Shown: positions 47,816 through 57,654 of the stretch, piece after piece
Layout: the number at the start of each line of letters is the position of its first letter
Position numbering within the stretch: the first letter of the stretch is position 1
DNA from: Pseudomonas sp. MRSN 12121
GTDB lineage: Bacteria; Pseudomonadota; Gammaproteobacteria; Pseudomonadales; Pseudomonadaceae
Assembly (NCBI RefSeq): GCF_000931465.1
Contig: NZ_CP010892.1
Location: forward strand, 124,001 to 188,000
DNA length: 64,000 nt
Reading direction: 5' to 3'
Notes under the pieces: model-generated
What the model was told of the DNA's origin: nothing
The model's database searches: none
The model's input: the letters and a program-made list of their open reading frames with translations, nothing else
Program-made: the position numbers and the translations under genes

Positions 47816-49360
47816 ATGAGTTCCCTTGCCGTGGCTGTGCCGGCACCCCTTGCAGCGGCCAGCAAACCGGCAGCTGCCAGTCCTCCGGTCTTTGGCCCGC
47901 GGATCATCATCGGCCTGTTGGGCGTGCTGCTGGCGGTGCTGGTCTCGGGCCTCAACGAAATGGTGACCAAGATCGCCCTGGCCGATATCCGTGGCGCCCT
48001 GGCCATCGGTTACGACGAAGGCACCTGGCTGGTGGCCAGCTACACCGCCACCTCGGTGGCGGCCATGGCTTTCGCGCCCTGGTGCTCGGTGACCTTCTCG
48101 CTGCGGCGGTTCACCCTGTGCGCCATCGCCCTGTTCACCGTGCTGGGCGTGCTCTGCCCGTTCGCCCCGAACTATGAAAGCCTGTTGCTGCTGCGCACCC
48201 TGCAAGGCCTGGCCGGCGGCGCGCTGCCGCCGATGCTGATGACCGTGGCCCTGCGGTTCCTGCCGGCCAACGTCAAGCTCTACGGCCTGGCCGGCTACGC
48301 CCTGACCGCGACCTTCGGCCCGAGCCTGGGCACGCCGCTGGCGGCCCTGTGGACCGAATACGTCGGCTGGCAATGGGCCTTCTGGCAGGTGGTTGCGCCG
48401 TGCGTGCTGGCGATGCTGGCGGTGGCCTACGGCCTGCCCCAGGACCCGCTGCGCCTGGAGCGCCTCAAGGCCTTCAATTGGCGTGGCCTGCTGTTGGGGT
48501 TCCCGGCGATCTGCATGCTGGTGATCGGCATCCTGCAGGGCAACCGCCTGGACTGGTTCAACTCGCCGCTGATCGGCCTGCTGCTGGGAGGCGGAGCCTT
48601 GCTGCTGGTGCTGTTCATGTTCAACGAATGGTCGCAGCCGATTCCGTTCTTCAAGCTGCAGATGCTCGGTATCCGCAACCTGTCCTTCGCCCTGCTGACC
48701 CTCGCCGGGGTGCTGGTGGTGCTGACCGCGGTGATCATCATTCCTTCGAGTTTCCTGGCCCAGGTCCAGGGCTACCGGCCGTTGCAGACGGCCCCGGTGA
48801 TGCTGGTGATGGCCCTGCCGCAACTGCTCGCGCTGCCGCTGGTGGCGGCCCTGTGCAACCTGCGCTGGGTCGATTGTCGCTGGGTGCTGGGCATCGGCCT
48901 GGGCATGCTGGTGCTGTCGTGCCTGGGGGGCACGCACCTGACGTCGGTGTGGATCCGCGACGATTTCTACCTGCTGCAACTGCTGCAGATCTTCGGCCAG
49001 CCGATGGCGGTACTGCCGCTGCTGATGCTCTCCACCGGCAGTATCCAGCCGATCGAGGGGCCGTTCGCTTCCGCCTGGTTCAACACCGTGAAGGGCCTGG
49101 CGGCGGTGGTCGCCACCGGGGTGCTGGACGTGCTGACCACCCACCGCCTGCATTTCCACTCGACCCGGCTGGTGGACAGCCTCGGCAACTCGCCGCTGAG
49201 CGCCGTCGATGCCAGCAACCTGGCCCAGCGCCTGCACCGCCAGGCCGTGGTGCTGACTTCCGCCGACCTCTACTACGTCATGGCCGGCGTGGCGGCGGCC
49301 CTGATCCTGCTGATTTTCTGGATGCCGACGCGGATCTATCCGCCTCGCGCGCCGACTTGA
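47816..49360 (+). CDS. MFS drug efflux transporter, DHA2/EmrB-like
   Basis: This 514-residue proton-driven exporter is predicted to have about 14 membrane segments. Motif features of DHA2 are visible: LNEMVTKIALADIRGALAI in TM1, LRTLQGLAGGALPPMLM in TM4-5, and GLAGYALTATFGPSLGTPLAALW in TM5 motif C. It is the inner-membrane part of a tripartite pump with the next two genes. The N-terminus is an Ala/Pro-rich cytoplasmic extension. Substrates of EmrB-like pumps are hydrophobic drugs, bile salts or phenolics; none can be assigned here. Confidence 0.9.
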   Translation: MSSLAVAVPAPLAAASKPAAASPPVFGPRIIIGLLGVLLAVLVSGLNEMVTKIALADIRGALAIGYDEGTWLVASYTATSVAAMAFAPWCSVTFSLRRFTLCAIALFTVLGVLCPFAPNYESLLLLRTLQGLAGGALPPMLMTVALRFLPANVKLYGLAGYALTATFGPSLGTPLAALWTEYVGWQWAFWQVVAPCVLAMLAVAYGLPQDPLRLERLKAFNWRGLLLGFPAICMLVIGILQGNRLDWFNSPLIGLLLGGGALLLVLFMFNEWSQPIPFFKLQMLGIRNLSFALLTLAGVLVVLTAVIIIPSSFLAQVQGYRPLQTAPVMLVMALPQLLALPLVAALCNLRWVDCRWVLGIGLGMLVLSCLGGTHLTSVWIRDDFYLLQLLQIFGQPMAVLPLLMLSTGSIQPIEGPFASAWFNTVKGLAAVVATGVLDVLTTHRLHFHSTRLVDSLGNSPLSAVDASNLAQRLHRQAVVLTSADLYYVMAGVAAALILLIFWMPTRIYPPRAPT

Positions 49361-49385
49361 ACGCTCACTGAGACAGAAGGTTTTT

Positions 49386-50444
49386 ATGACGATCCACATC
49401 AAACACAAAATCGCCGTCAGCGTGGCGGCGGTCGCGGCCCTTGGCGTACTGGTGTACCTGATCACCGGCAAGGCCACCGAGCAGACCACCAACGACGCGT
49501 TCGTCAGCGCCGATTACACCCTGGTGGCGCCGCGGGTGGCGGGGTTCATCAAGGAAGTGCTGGTCGAAGACAACCAGCGGGTCAAGGCCGGCCAATTGCT
49601 GGCGCTGATCGACGATCGCGACCTGCGCGCCGCGGCCCAGGCGGCGGACGCTGAAACCCTGGTGGCCAAGGCGCAGTTACAGAACGCCCGCGCCACCCTC
49701 GACCGGCAGAGTTCGGTGATCGCCCAGGCCCAGGCCTCGGTGGTGGCCGCACGGGCGGAAATGGCCTTCGCCGAACATGAACTGAATCGCTACAACCATC
49801 TGGCCGGGGTCGGCGCCGGCACGGTGCAGAATGCCCAGCAAGCCAAGACCCGTATCGACCAGGCCAGCGCGCGGCTGGCCACGGCTACCGCGGCGCTGGC
49901 CGCTGAACGCAAGCAGGTGGAAATCCTCACGGCCCAGCGCGATGCCGCCGAGGGCGGCCTCAAGCGCGCCCAGGCGGCTTTGGAAATGGCCAGCTATGAG
50001 CTGTCCTACACGCGCATCGTCGCGCCGGTGGACGGCATGGTCGGCGAGCGCGCGGTGCGGGTCGGCGCCTATGTCACCCCGGGCAGCAAGATCCTCGCCG
50101 TGGTGCCGCTGGAACAGGCCTATGTGGTGGCCAACTTCCAGGAAACCCAACTGGCGCGCATGCACCCCGGCCAGCCGGTCGAGGTGCGGGTCGACAGCCT
50201 GGACGGGCAGACCCTGCACGGGCGGGTCGAGAGCCTGGCGCCGGCCACCGGGGTGACCTTCGCCGCGGTCAAGCCGGACAACGCCACCGGCAACTTCACC
50301 AAGGTGGTGCAGCGCATTCCGGTGAAGATCCTGCTGGAGCCCGGCCAGCCGCTGGTGGAGCGTCTGCGGGTGGGGATGTCGGTGGAGGCCAGTGTCGATA
50401 CCCTCGGCAACGCCGCCTCGGTGCGCGAGGTGGCGAAGCGATGA
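49386..50444 (+). CDS. EmrA/FarA-like membrane fusion protein
   Basis: This 352-residue HlyD-family adaptor has a single N-terminal helix (IAVSVAAVAALGVLVYLITG). A lipoyl half-motif follows (DYTLVAPRVAGFIKEVLVEDNQRVKAGQLLALID), then a coiled-coil hairpin and a second half (LSYTRIVAPVDGMVGERAVRVGAYV). It connects the MFS transporter to the outer-membrane channel. It lies 25 nt after the transporter gene and overlaps the next gene by ATGA. Confidence 0.9.
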   Translation: MTIHIKHKIAVSVAAVAALGVLVYLITGKATEQTTNDAFVSADYTLVAPRVAGFIKEVLVEDNQRVKAGQLLALIDDRDLRAAAQAADAETLVAKAQLQNARATLDRQSSVIAQAQASVVAARAEMAFAEHELNRYNHLAGVGAGTVQNAQQAKTRIDQASARLATATAALAAERKQVEILTAQRDAAEGGLKRAQAALEMASYELSYTRIVAPVDGMVGERAVRVGAYVTPGSKILAVVPLEQAYVVANFQETQLARMHPGQPVEVRVDSLDGQTLHGRVESLAPATGVTFAAVKPDNATGNFTKVVQRIPVKILLEPGQPLVERLRVGMSVEASVDTLGNAASVREVAKR

Positions 50445-51895
50445 GTCGTCGTTACCTGCTCCAGCCGGCGTTTGCCCTGAGCCTGTTGTCCCTGGCGGCC
50501 TGCAGTGTCGGCCCGGATTTCCAGCGTCCCGAGGGGCCGCGGGTCGATGCCTGGGCCTCACCGCAAAAGGCCGCGCCGAGTCAGGTGGTCGACAGCCCCC
50601 TGGACGAGCGTTGGTGGGACGTGTTCAACGATCCGCAGCTGTCGGCCCTGAGCCGGCGCGTGCTGACCGACAACCTCGACCTGCAACTGGCCAGCAGCCG
50701 CCTGGAGCAGAGCCGTGCGGCGCGCCAGGTGGTCACCGCCGAGCGTTATCCGACCACCAGCGCCAGCGGCGGCTATGCCCGCAAGCGCAACAGCGGCGAA
50801 GGCCTCAACGATCCGTCGGGCCACGAGGGCAAGTCCGCCTTCAACCTGTGGGACGCTGGCTTTTCGGCCTCCTGGGAGCTGGACTTCTGGGGCCGCGTAC
50901 GACGGGAAACCGAGGCCGCCGACGCGACCCTGGAAGTCGCCGAGAACGATCGCCGTGGCGTGCTGTTGTCGGTGCTGGCCGAGACGGCCCAGGACTACAT
51001 CCAGCTGCGTGGCGTGCAGAGCACCCGGGCGGTGACCGAGCAGAACCTCGACGTCGCCCGCCACAGCCTGAAGCTCTCGCAACTGCGCCTGGCCGACGGC
51101 GTGGCCACCGACCTGGACGTGGCCGAAGCCGCTGCGCAAGTGGCAACCATCGAGTCGCAACTGCCCGCCCTGCAGCAACGCCAGGCGCAACTGATCAACG
51201 CCCTGAGCCTGTTGCTGGGCGAACCGCCCCAGGCCCTGCACGCCGAACTCGCGGCGGACGCGCCAGTGCCACAGACCCCGCGCCAGGTCGCCATCGGCCT
51301 GCCCTCGCAACTGGCCGAACGCCGCCCGGACATCCGCCAGGCCGAAGCCCGCCTGCATGCCGCCACCGCCAGCATCGGCGTGGCCCAGGGCGATTTCTAT
51401 CCGCGCATCACCCTGTCCGGCAACTTCGGCTCCCAGGCCATGCAATTGTCGGATTTCGGTTCCTGGGGCTCGCGGCAGTTCGGCATCGGCCCGCAGTTCA
51501 GCCTGCCGCTGTTCGACGGCGGCCGCCTGCGCGGCATGCTGCATTTGCGCGAGGCCCAACAGCAGGAAGCGGCCATCGCCTACCAGCAGACCGTGCTGCG
51601 TGCCTGGCACGAAATCGACGACCAGCTGACCCGCTACAACAGCAGCCAGCTGCGCCGTGACAGCCTCGCCGAAGCCGTGCGGCAGAACCAGATTGCCCTG
51701 CGCACCGCGCAACAGCAGTACGTCGAAGGCGTGGTGGATTTCGTCAACGTCCTGACCGTCCAGGGCGCCTTGCTGGCGACCCAGGAACAACTGGTGGAAA
51801 GCTCGACCGGCGTGTCGCTGGCCATGGTCGGCCTGTACAAGGCGCTGGGCGGGGGCTGGGAGTCGGTGTATCCGTTGGCGGACGCGCGGTCTTGA
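50441..51895 (+). CDS. NodT/OprM-family outer-membrane lipoprotein channel
   Basis: This 484-residue outer-membrane factor of RND/MFS efflux systems has a lipoprotein signal peptide with lipobox LSLAACSVGPDF (Cys near residue 21). Two OEP repeats follow (WWDVFNDPQLSALSRRVL, SQLRLADGVATDLDVAEAAAQ, RRPDIRQAEARLHAATASIGVA). Its start overlaps the adaptor stop (ATGA), so the pump genes are translationally coupled. Confidence 0.92.
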   Translation: MSRRYLLQPAFALSLLSLAACSVGPDFQRPEGPRVDAWASPQKAAPSQVVDSPLDERWWDVFNDPQLSALSRRVLTDNLDLQLASSRLEQSRAARQVVTAERYPTTSASGGYARKRNSGEGLNDPSGHEGKSAFNLWDAGFSASWELDFWGRVRRETEAADATLEVAENDRRGVLLSVLAETAQDYIQLRGVQSTRAVTEQNLDVARHSLKLSQLRLADGVATDLDVAEAAAQVATIESQLPALQQRQAQLINALSLLLGEPPQALHAELAADAPVPQTPRQVAIGLPSQLAERRPDIRQAEARLHAATASIGVAQGDFYPRITLSGNFGSQAMQLSDFGSWGSRQFGIGPQFSLPLFDGGRLRGMLHLREAQQQEAAIAYQQTVLRAWHEIDDQLTRYNSSQLRRDSLAEAVRQNQIALRTAQQQYVEGVVDFVNVLTVQGALLATQEQLVESSTGVSLAMVGLYKALGGGWESVYPLADARS

Positions 51896-51901
51896 TGCGT
51901 C

Positions 51902-52591
51902 TCACCAATACCCGGGCTTGATGGCTGGCGCCTTGTGCGTCGGGACCCGCTCCGGGAATTGGTGGCGCTGCAACTCGTCGGTGGTAACGACCCGGCGCAT
52001 CCAGTGTGCACAGGCTTTCAGCGAGCCTGGCGCGGGGCGTTTGAATTCAGGTCGGTGAGGGAGGATCACGCCCAGTGTCAGTTGCGGGAAATCCGCGCGG
52101 ATAGCCTTCAGTGCCGGCGTCATGTCGGTATCGCCAGAAACCAGGACCAGTTGTTCGATGGGCGCGCAATGTGTGGTGCTAGCCTGTCGGGCGGCGAGGC
52201 GATACAGGCTGATCGCGATATGCACGTCGGTTTCTTTTTCTTCGAGTTTCCAGATATCGACCTTGTCCTGCCGCGAAGCCCCGATCTTTTTGTCGATGAA
52301 ACGCGGCGCCCGGGCGGGTTCCAACTGGTGCCGTCCGAAGTGCACGCATACCTTGGCAGCTTTCAGGGCGCGTATGTATGTGTCCTGGGCTTCCTTGGAA
52401 AGCCGGCCACGGGTCGCGAGTTCGGGTTTTACCGAGGAGGTGAAATAGTCCACCGAAACCAGCTCGCTGGCTGGGTTCTCGACATGCACGATATGCGCGA
52501 GCAGTTGGGGCAGATCCAGCCACTTGTACGGCGTACCGGCCAGCAGCCCGTAAAACAGGTTGTAGCCGTCAACGAAGAAGGCGGTGCGCAC
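51902..52591 (-). CDS. NYN-domain (PIN-like) putative ribonuclease
   Basis: This 229-residue protein has a PIN/NYN fold. Acidic metal-site candidates are the first Asp in FFVDGYNLFYG, the Asp in KETDVHIAISLY and the pair in VSGDTDMTPAL. NYN proteins are metal-dependent nucleases often acting on RNA; the substrate is unknown. The GTG start at 52591 follows GGGATTGGAATC. The end is convergent with the efflux operon, only 6 nt apart. A strong intrinsic terminator lies just 20 nt upstream of its start, which leaves little room for an ordinary promoter. Confidence 0.82.
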   Translation of the reverse strand: MRTAFFVDGYNLFYGLLAGTPYKWLDLPQLLAHIVHVENPASELVSVDYFTSSVKPELATRGRLSKEAQDTYIRALKAAKVCVHFGRHQLEPARAPRFIDKKIGASRQDKVDIWKLEEKETDVHIAISLYRLAARQASTTHCAPIEQLVLVSGDTDMTPALKAIRADFPQLTLGVILPHRPEFKRPAPGSLKACAHWMRRVVTTDELQRHQFPERVPTHKAPAIKPGYW

Positions 52592-52611
52592 GATTCCAAT
52601 CCCTGGAAACG

Positions 52612-52637
52612 AAAAAACCGGCCTGGGCCGGTTTTTT
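52612..52637. terminator. Symmetric intrinsic terminator upstream of the NYN gene
   Basis: AAAAAACCGGC-CTGG-GCCGGTTTTTT is a perfect hairpin flanked by A and T tracts, so it can terminate in both directions. It follows the DUF3142 gene on the minus strand by about 160 nt and precedes the NYN start by 20 nt. Confidence 0.85.
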
Positions 52638-52799
52638 CACCCCAACGGCCAGCGAACTTAATTGCTGCGTACGGGGTTGAGTTGTGGGTCGATCCTAAGT
52701 TCGAAGGGCTGACTGCGTCAACCGTGCCCCGACTTAAGGTTTCAATCTGCAAAGGTTCCGAGCCTGTGCCAGCTGTTTTGCCTGCGTGGTGCCAGCGCG

Positions 52800-53573
52800 T
52801 CAAGGATCGACGGGAACCGATCTATTAGGGCGTATTGCGGTGGCCTCCGGTGTCGGTGGCGGGTTCTGCAAAAACACCACATACCCCCGGAACCACGGGC
52901 TGTCTTGCAGGTAGCTCGGCTCCTGCCATTGGCCACCCTGGATCAGCCCCACCTTGTAGGGCAGGCCCATGCGGTCGAGGCGGGGCAGGTAGGTGGCGTA
53001 GTTGGCGATGCTGTGGCGGCCCTGGTAGGTCTGTACCACCACCTCGTCGACCACGCCCTTGAGGCCGGCGATGGCGTCGGGGCTGGCGTTGCTGCTCCAG
53101 TCCAGCAGGCCGGTGATGCTCAGGCGGTACTGCGCGGGCAGGCGCTGGCGCAGGTCGCGCAGGAAGCTGGCGTATTCGTCGAGGTAGCGGGTGCGGGCGT
53201 CGAAATCGATCTGGATGCCCACCACCGGGTTGCCGGCCTGCCGCCAGCGTTGCACCTGGCCGAGCAACTGGCGGTAGACCGTTTCCGGCCAGTGCAGGGT
53301 GTGGGCGCGATACACCACCCAGACCTCGCCCTGGCGCAGGCGCGGAATGGCCATGCCCTGGGCGATGAAGTGCACCTTGCCGCTCGGGTCGCGCCGTGAG
53401 CGGCTGACCTGCCCTTGCAGGATGTACAGGCTCTTGGCCTGGCTCAGCACCGGCTGCGGGGCGACCCCGCTCCACAGCCAGAAGGCATCATGCTCACGGG
53501 CGTCGACCGCGGCCTGGGCGCTGGCGCCGAGCAGCAGCCCCAGCGCCAGCAGGTAGCGTCGCAGGCTCGCCAT
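52800..53573 (-). CDS. DUF3142-type exported protein
   Basis: This 257-residue protein has an N-terminal signal peptide (LRRYLLALGLLLGASAQA). The body has DAFWLWSGVAPQP, VVYRAHTLHWPETVYRQLLGQVQRW, PVVGIQIDFDARTRYLDEYASFLRDLR, LDWSSNASPDAIAGLKGVVDEVVVQTYQG and PYKVGLIQGG. This is the pattern of the DUF3142 family, which looks like a TIM-barrel glycosidase-like fold. Activity is unknown. The ATG at 53573 begins 2 nt after the stop of the next gene upstream, so the pair is an operon and the products may work together in the periplasm. Confidence 0.8.
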   Translation of the reverse strand: MASLRRYLLALGLLLGASAQAAVDAREHDAFWLWSGVAPQPVLSQAKSLYILQGQVSRSRRDPSGKVHFIAQGMAIPRLRQGEVWVVYRAHTLHWPETVYRQLLGQVQRWRQAGNPVVGIQIDFDARTRYLDEYASFLRDLRQRLPAQYRLSITGLLDWSSNASPDAIAGLKGVVDEVVVQTYQGRHSIANYATYLPRLDRMGLPYKVGLIQGGQWQEPSYLQDSPWFRGYVVFLQNPPPTPEATAIRPNRSVPVDP

Positions 53574-53575
53574 GC

Positions 53576-55750
53576 TTACCAGTAGTACTGCAGCGACTTG
53601 CCCCACTGGGTGTCGGCGAGGCTGCCTTTCAACTGGCGGAACCAGGCCTTGCGCACTGCCGGTTCCACGTCTTCGCCCCCGCAGCGGTTGTTGCCCGACG
53701 ATGCATAGCAATTGATCGCGCGGTACAGGGCATAGGCGCGGTCGTTGCGCGACGCCTTGGGGTTGGCGATCACCTGTTTGTAGCCCTCGAGGCGGGAGAA
53801 CGGTTCGCCCTTGAAGGCCGACGGCGTGCCGCCCAGGGACTGGCCGTCGGGCTGTTGGTCCAGGGGCATGCTGTCCAGGTCGTTGCGCAGGACGAACTCA
53901 CCCAGGCAGTTCAGGCCTTGCGGGTCTTTTCCATCCTTTGCCAGTGTCGCCGCGGTCTCCGCGATGCTCGGGCAGACGTAGCCGGAGCCGGCAGCGGCGC
54001 CGTTCCAGTGGAACAGTTGGAGTGGCCGGCCGTTGCTGAAGACATAACCCAGGCTGTAGCCGAGCTTGTCTTCCGGGGCGTCGGCGGGCAGTTGCGCCAG
54101 GTCGCTGGCAAAGTCTGCGTACTGGCGGCGCATCAGGTCCTTGTAGAGCAGCACGAATTGCGCGGTGGCGCGCTCCAGCGGGTCGGCGGCCTGGCCGATC
54201 TGCTGGCGCAACAGCTCGGCGCCCGCCACATGGCGCAGCAGGATAAGGCGCACCTGTGGGGTTTTGATCGGCGAGTCGGTGGCGAACACCTTGGCCAGTT
54301 GCTGGCTGCGTTCGTAGTTCATCGCCAGGGCCAGCTCCAGCTGTTCCCGTTGCAGCGGTTGCTTGGCCAGCGGTAGCAACTGCAGCCACAGGGCCTGGGC
54401 GCCAGGGCCGTCGTTCTTCGCTTCCAGGGCCAGGCCGCGCAGGGTCTGCTGGCTGAAGGCGAGGTAGTCGAGGCTGGCTGGCGGCTCGGCGGGCAGCAGT
54501 TTCAGCGCGGCGTCCGGGTTGTGCTCGACGTAGAAGGCGAAGGCGGCCTGCAGATAGTCGTACAGCGCCGGTTGCGTGGCGAACACGGCCTTTTGTTGCT
54601 GCAAGGCTTCGCGGGTCAGTGGCGATTCGGGCTGGCCGCGCATCCACATCAGGTCGTTGACCGCCAGCAGCAGGGGCGTGTCGAAGGGGCTGCGGTTGAC
54701 GATCAGCAGCTTGTTGTCGACTTCCTCCACCAGTTCGTCCAGCGACAGGTTGCGCTGGTCGTCCTTGGCCTGGGTCATCTGCCAGGCGTAGTCGGCGGCC
54801 AGCTTGTCCGTATTGCCGTCCAGCCAGTGCACCCGGCGCAGCAGGCCCTTGGCCGACACGGCGTAGGCGCCCTGTGGATAAGCTTGCAGGTAGCTTTCCA
54901 GGCCGGTTTCGGCCCGTTGCAGCGACGACTCATCCACCTGTTCCAGGGTGGGCATGCCGTACTCGTCGAAAGCGTTTTGCTGGGCGCCGTTGAGGGTGCT
55001 GCGGGCGCTCATGTACAGGGCGGTTTCTTTCAGCCAGGCGTTCGGGCTGTCCTTGAGGCTGGCGAACCCTGCGTCGGCTTCGCTGAAGCGCCCGCTGTAG
55101 AAGTCGCCGGCGGCCTGTAGATAAGTGGCGAATCCCTTGCCCAGCGGGGTCTGCACCGTGGCGGGCAACAGGCTGGCCAGTTGCGGGCTGTCCCAGCTGC
55201 AGGCCGCGAGCAGGTTGACCCGGCTCTGCGCCAGGGCCTGGCGTTCGCCGGTCGGCAGGTCGGCGGCGATCAGTTGGTCGATGAACGCCTGGGCGCTGGC
55301 GTCCGAGTTGCTGCGGCAACGGCTGCCTTCGCCGGAGAGAAAGGCATCGCCGGCCGCTTGCGGGGTCTCACGCACCACCTGCAGGGCTTCCAGGCGGCCA
55401 TTGAGGTCCGTGTCATCCGTGGCCGGCGTCTGCTCGGCGCTGGCCGCCGAGGCCAGGCTCCAGACCCCGAACGGCACCGGGCCATAACCTTCGTCCAATT
55501 CGTCGGTGCCGGGTACTTTTGGCGCCACGGGCAGGGCGCCGCTGTCGGCCAGCAACAGGCGCAGGTTCACCCGGCTGTCGTTGCCCGGGTTGAGAAACGG
55601 CAGGTTGCTGCAGATGTCGAGGTGGCCCTTGACCAGAGTCCAGCTGGGGTAGCAGGAATCGTCGGAGCTGGCCTGGGCCGGGGGGCTGGAGAGAGTGCCG
55701 AGCAGGGCGCCGAGCGCCAGTGTCAGAGACGACAAAAGACCGATACGCAT
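53576..55750 (-). CDS. Large exported alpha-helical-repeat protein of unknown function
   Basis: This 724-residue protein has a signal peptide (LSSLTLALGALLGTLSSPPAQA). An N-terminal Cys-containing region follows (DDSCYPSWTLVKGHLDICSN), then a long series of helical hairpins resembling degenerate TPR/Sel1-like repeats (YLQAAGDFYSGRFSEADAGF, YLQAAFAFYVEHNPDAALKLL). The C-terminal region has more cysteines (YVCPSI, LNCLGEF, INCYASSGNNRCGGE), suggesting disulfides. I cannot name the family with certainty. It is first of a two-gene operon with the DUF3142 protein. A scaffold or envelope-associated role is a guess. Confidence 0.75.
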   Translation of the reverse strand: MRIGLLSSLTLALGALLGTLSSPPAQASSDDSCYPSWTLVKGHLDICSNLPFLNPGNDSRVNLRLLLADSGALPVAPKVPGTDELDEGYGPVPFGVWSLASAASAEQTPATDDTDLNGRLEALQVVRETPQAAGDAFLSGEGSRCRSNSDASAQAFIDQLIAADLPTGERQALAQSRVNLLAACSWDSPQLASLLPATVQTPLGKGFATYLQAAGDFYSGRFSEADAGFASLKDSPNAWLKETALYMSARSTLNGAQQNAFDEYGMPTLEQVDESSLQRAETGLESYLQAYPQGAYAVSAKGLLRRVHWLDGNTDKLAADYAWQMTQAKDDQRNLSLDELVEEVDNKLLIVNRSPFDTPLLLAVNDLMWMRGQPESPLTREALQQQKAVFATQPALYDYLQAAFAFYVEHNPDAALKLLPAEPPASLDYLAFSQQTLRGLALEAKNDGPGAQALWLQLLPLAKQPLQREQLELALAMNYERSQQLAKVFATDSPIKTPQVRLILLRHVAGAELLRQQIGQAADPLERATAQFVLLYKDLMRRQYADFASDLAQLPADAPEDKLGYSLGYVFSNGRPLQLFHWNGAAAGSGYVCPSIAETAATLAKDGKDPQGLNCLGEFVLRNDLDSMPLDQQPDGQSLGGTPSAFKGEPFSRLEGYKQVIANPKASRNDRAYALYRAINCYASSGNNRCGGEDVEPAVRKAWFRQLKGSLADTQWGKSLQYYW

Positions 55751-56031
55751 GAATTGTCCTTAATCCGAAGCCGTGGAAACGGGGGGGCGCAAGTGTGGTG
55801 CGAATCATACAGAAGGTCCCCGATGGCATCTAAAATACTCACACGCACCGATGCGGGCGGCGCTTCGTCGCTGGGGACGGGCCTGGGGCTTGACCCTCAG
55901 AGGCGGGCTTGTTGACAGCCTTGGTTGGCGTCGATGCTCCTCTGCCAGTCGCCCCAGGGCGAGAGGCGCTTTGTAAGGGGCTCGAAAACAGCGATGCTGT
56001 GGCGGAAAAAGGCGGGGTCAGGAGGGTCACC

Positions 56032-57654
56032 ATGGAGTTTCGCAGAGAGCCGCACTGGTTGCGTCCGGTCGCGCCGCACCTGGCCGGGCACCGGGCGCTC
56101 GAGGGGCGCGGCCTGCTTGTGGTGCTGCGGGCCTACTGGCTGTTGCCGATCCTGTTGCTGGCGGCGGCCGCGCGCTTCTACGACCTGACCGCGGCCGCCA
56201 TCTGGGGCGACGAAGGCTCCAGCCTGCTGCTGAGCCAGTATTCTCTGGGCGAGATCTGGGTGCATGCCGCCCATGACGTGCACCCACCGCTGTATTTCAT
56301 GCTGCTGCATGGCTGGATCGCGGTGTTCGGCGACGGCATCCTGGCGATCCGCAGTTTCAGCGCCTGGCCGGGCATCCTCTGTGTCGGGCTGGGGGTGTGG
56401 CTGGTGGCGCAGGTCGCCAATCGTCGCGCGGCGATCCTGGCCGGGGTCCTGCTGGCGCTGCTGCCCACTGCCGTGCGCTACAGCCAGGAAGTGCGCATGT
56501 ATGCGCTGCTGGGGGTATGGCTGCTCGGCGCGACCCTTGCCCTGGTGTACTGGGTCCGGCAGCCGTGGCGCCGGCGCTACCTGGTGTATTACACGCTGCT
56601 GATGAGCGCGGCGTTCTACACCCACTATTTCACCGCGCTCTGCGTACTCGCCCACTGGTCGTACCTGGGGCTGCTGCGCCTGCAGGCGAGCCCCGCCAAC
56701 CGGACCCTCAACCTGCCGGGCTGGTGGCTAGCCAATGTGGCTATCGTGCTGCTGTTCGCGCCCTGGCTGCCGGGGCTGGTGGACCTGGTCCGGCATCTCG
56801 ACCAACTGAAGGCCAATGGCGACGTCGGCTGGGAGCCGGCGGTGGAACTGGTCTCGCTGCCCTCGATGATCTGGCAACTGCTGACCCAGGACGAGGGCGA
56901 CAGCCTCCCGCCCTTGCTGTTCGCCAGCCTGCCGCTGCTGATGCTGGGGGTTGTCGCCCTGGTGGCCTGGCGCGATCGCTCGCCCTGGCGACTGCACTGG
57001 CTGCTGGCGACCTACAGCACGCTGCCGCTGGTGCTGGTGTTCGCGGTGTCGTTCATTTCGCCGGTGTTCATCGAGCGCTACCTGACGGCCTATGCCCTGG
57101 GCCTGCCGCTGTTGGTTGCGATTGCGCTGGACCAGCTGCTGGAGCACGCCCGCCCCCTGGCGCTGGCGCTCCTGCTGCTGTTTGGCGGGGCCGAGGCGCT
57201 GGGGCTGAAGAACAACGCCACCGTGGACAGCAATGACCAGATCAGCGTGCTGGTGGACTACGTGAACCAGCGCTACGTGGCCGGCGACCGGATCGTCACC
57301 AGCGACCTGCTGTGGTACCTGAGTTACGTCTATTACAACCGCACCGACGCCCAGCCACTGCTCTACACCCCGCCGACCCCTGCCGGGGTCTCGACCCGGC
57401 CCAATGCCTACGGCTTCGGCACCCTGGTCGACCAACAGGCCGCTACCCTGTATGTCGACTCCCTGTCGGCGCTGCCGCTGGGCACCGGCCGCGTCTGGCT
57501 GATCAGCACCGCCGACCAGCCCGACGAGTTCGCGCCGCTGCCGGCCCACTGGCGGCAAAGCGCCGAATTCATGGCCGGCAACGTCAAGGCGCGGCTGCTG
57601 CTGATGTGTGGCGCGGGTGTCAGTCCTTCGCCGAGCCCTCCGCCATGCCCTTGA
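56032..57654 (+). CDS. GT-C-fold (GT39/ArnT-like) membrane glycosyltransferase
   Basis: This 540-residue integral membrane protein has about 10-12 membrane helices. The first periplasmic loop has the acidic motif WGDEGSS (GT-C Asp-Glu) and [15 protein letters not shown]. Other segments include [34 protein letters not shown] and a C-terminal periplasmic domain. Such enzymes transfer a sugar from a polyprenyl-phosphate donor. The acceptor (protein, LPS or exopolysaccharide) is unknown. The ATG at 56032 has a perfect AGGAGG; the open frame upstream is not coding. Its last 35 nt overlap the end of the convergent slipin gene. Confidence 0.87.
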   Translation: MEFRREPHWLRPVAPHLAGHRALEGRGLLVVLRAYWLLPILLLAAAARFYDLTAAAIWGDEGSSLLLSQYSLGEIWVHAAHDVHPPLYFMLLHGWIAVFGDGILAIRSFSAWPGILCVGLGVWLVAQVANRRAAILAGVLLALLPTAVRYSQEVRMYALLGVWLLGATLALVYWVRQPWRRRYLVYYTLLMSAAFYTHYFTALCVLAHWSYLGLLRLQASPANRTLNLPGWWLANVAIVLLFAPWLPGLVDLVRHLDQLKANGDVGWEPAVELVSLPSMIWQLLTQDEGDSLPPLLFASLPLLMLGVVALVAWRDRSPWRLHWLLATYSTLPLVLVFAVSFISPVFIERYLTAYALGLPLLVAIALDQLLEHARPLALALLLLFGGAEALGLKNNATVDSNDQISVLVDYVNQRYVAGDRIVTSDLLWYLSYVYYNRTDAQPLLYTPPTPAGVSTRPNAYGFGTLVDQQAATLYVDSLSALPLGTGRVWLISTADQPDEFAPLPAHWRQSAEFMAGNVKARLLLMCGAGVSPSPSPPPCP

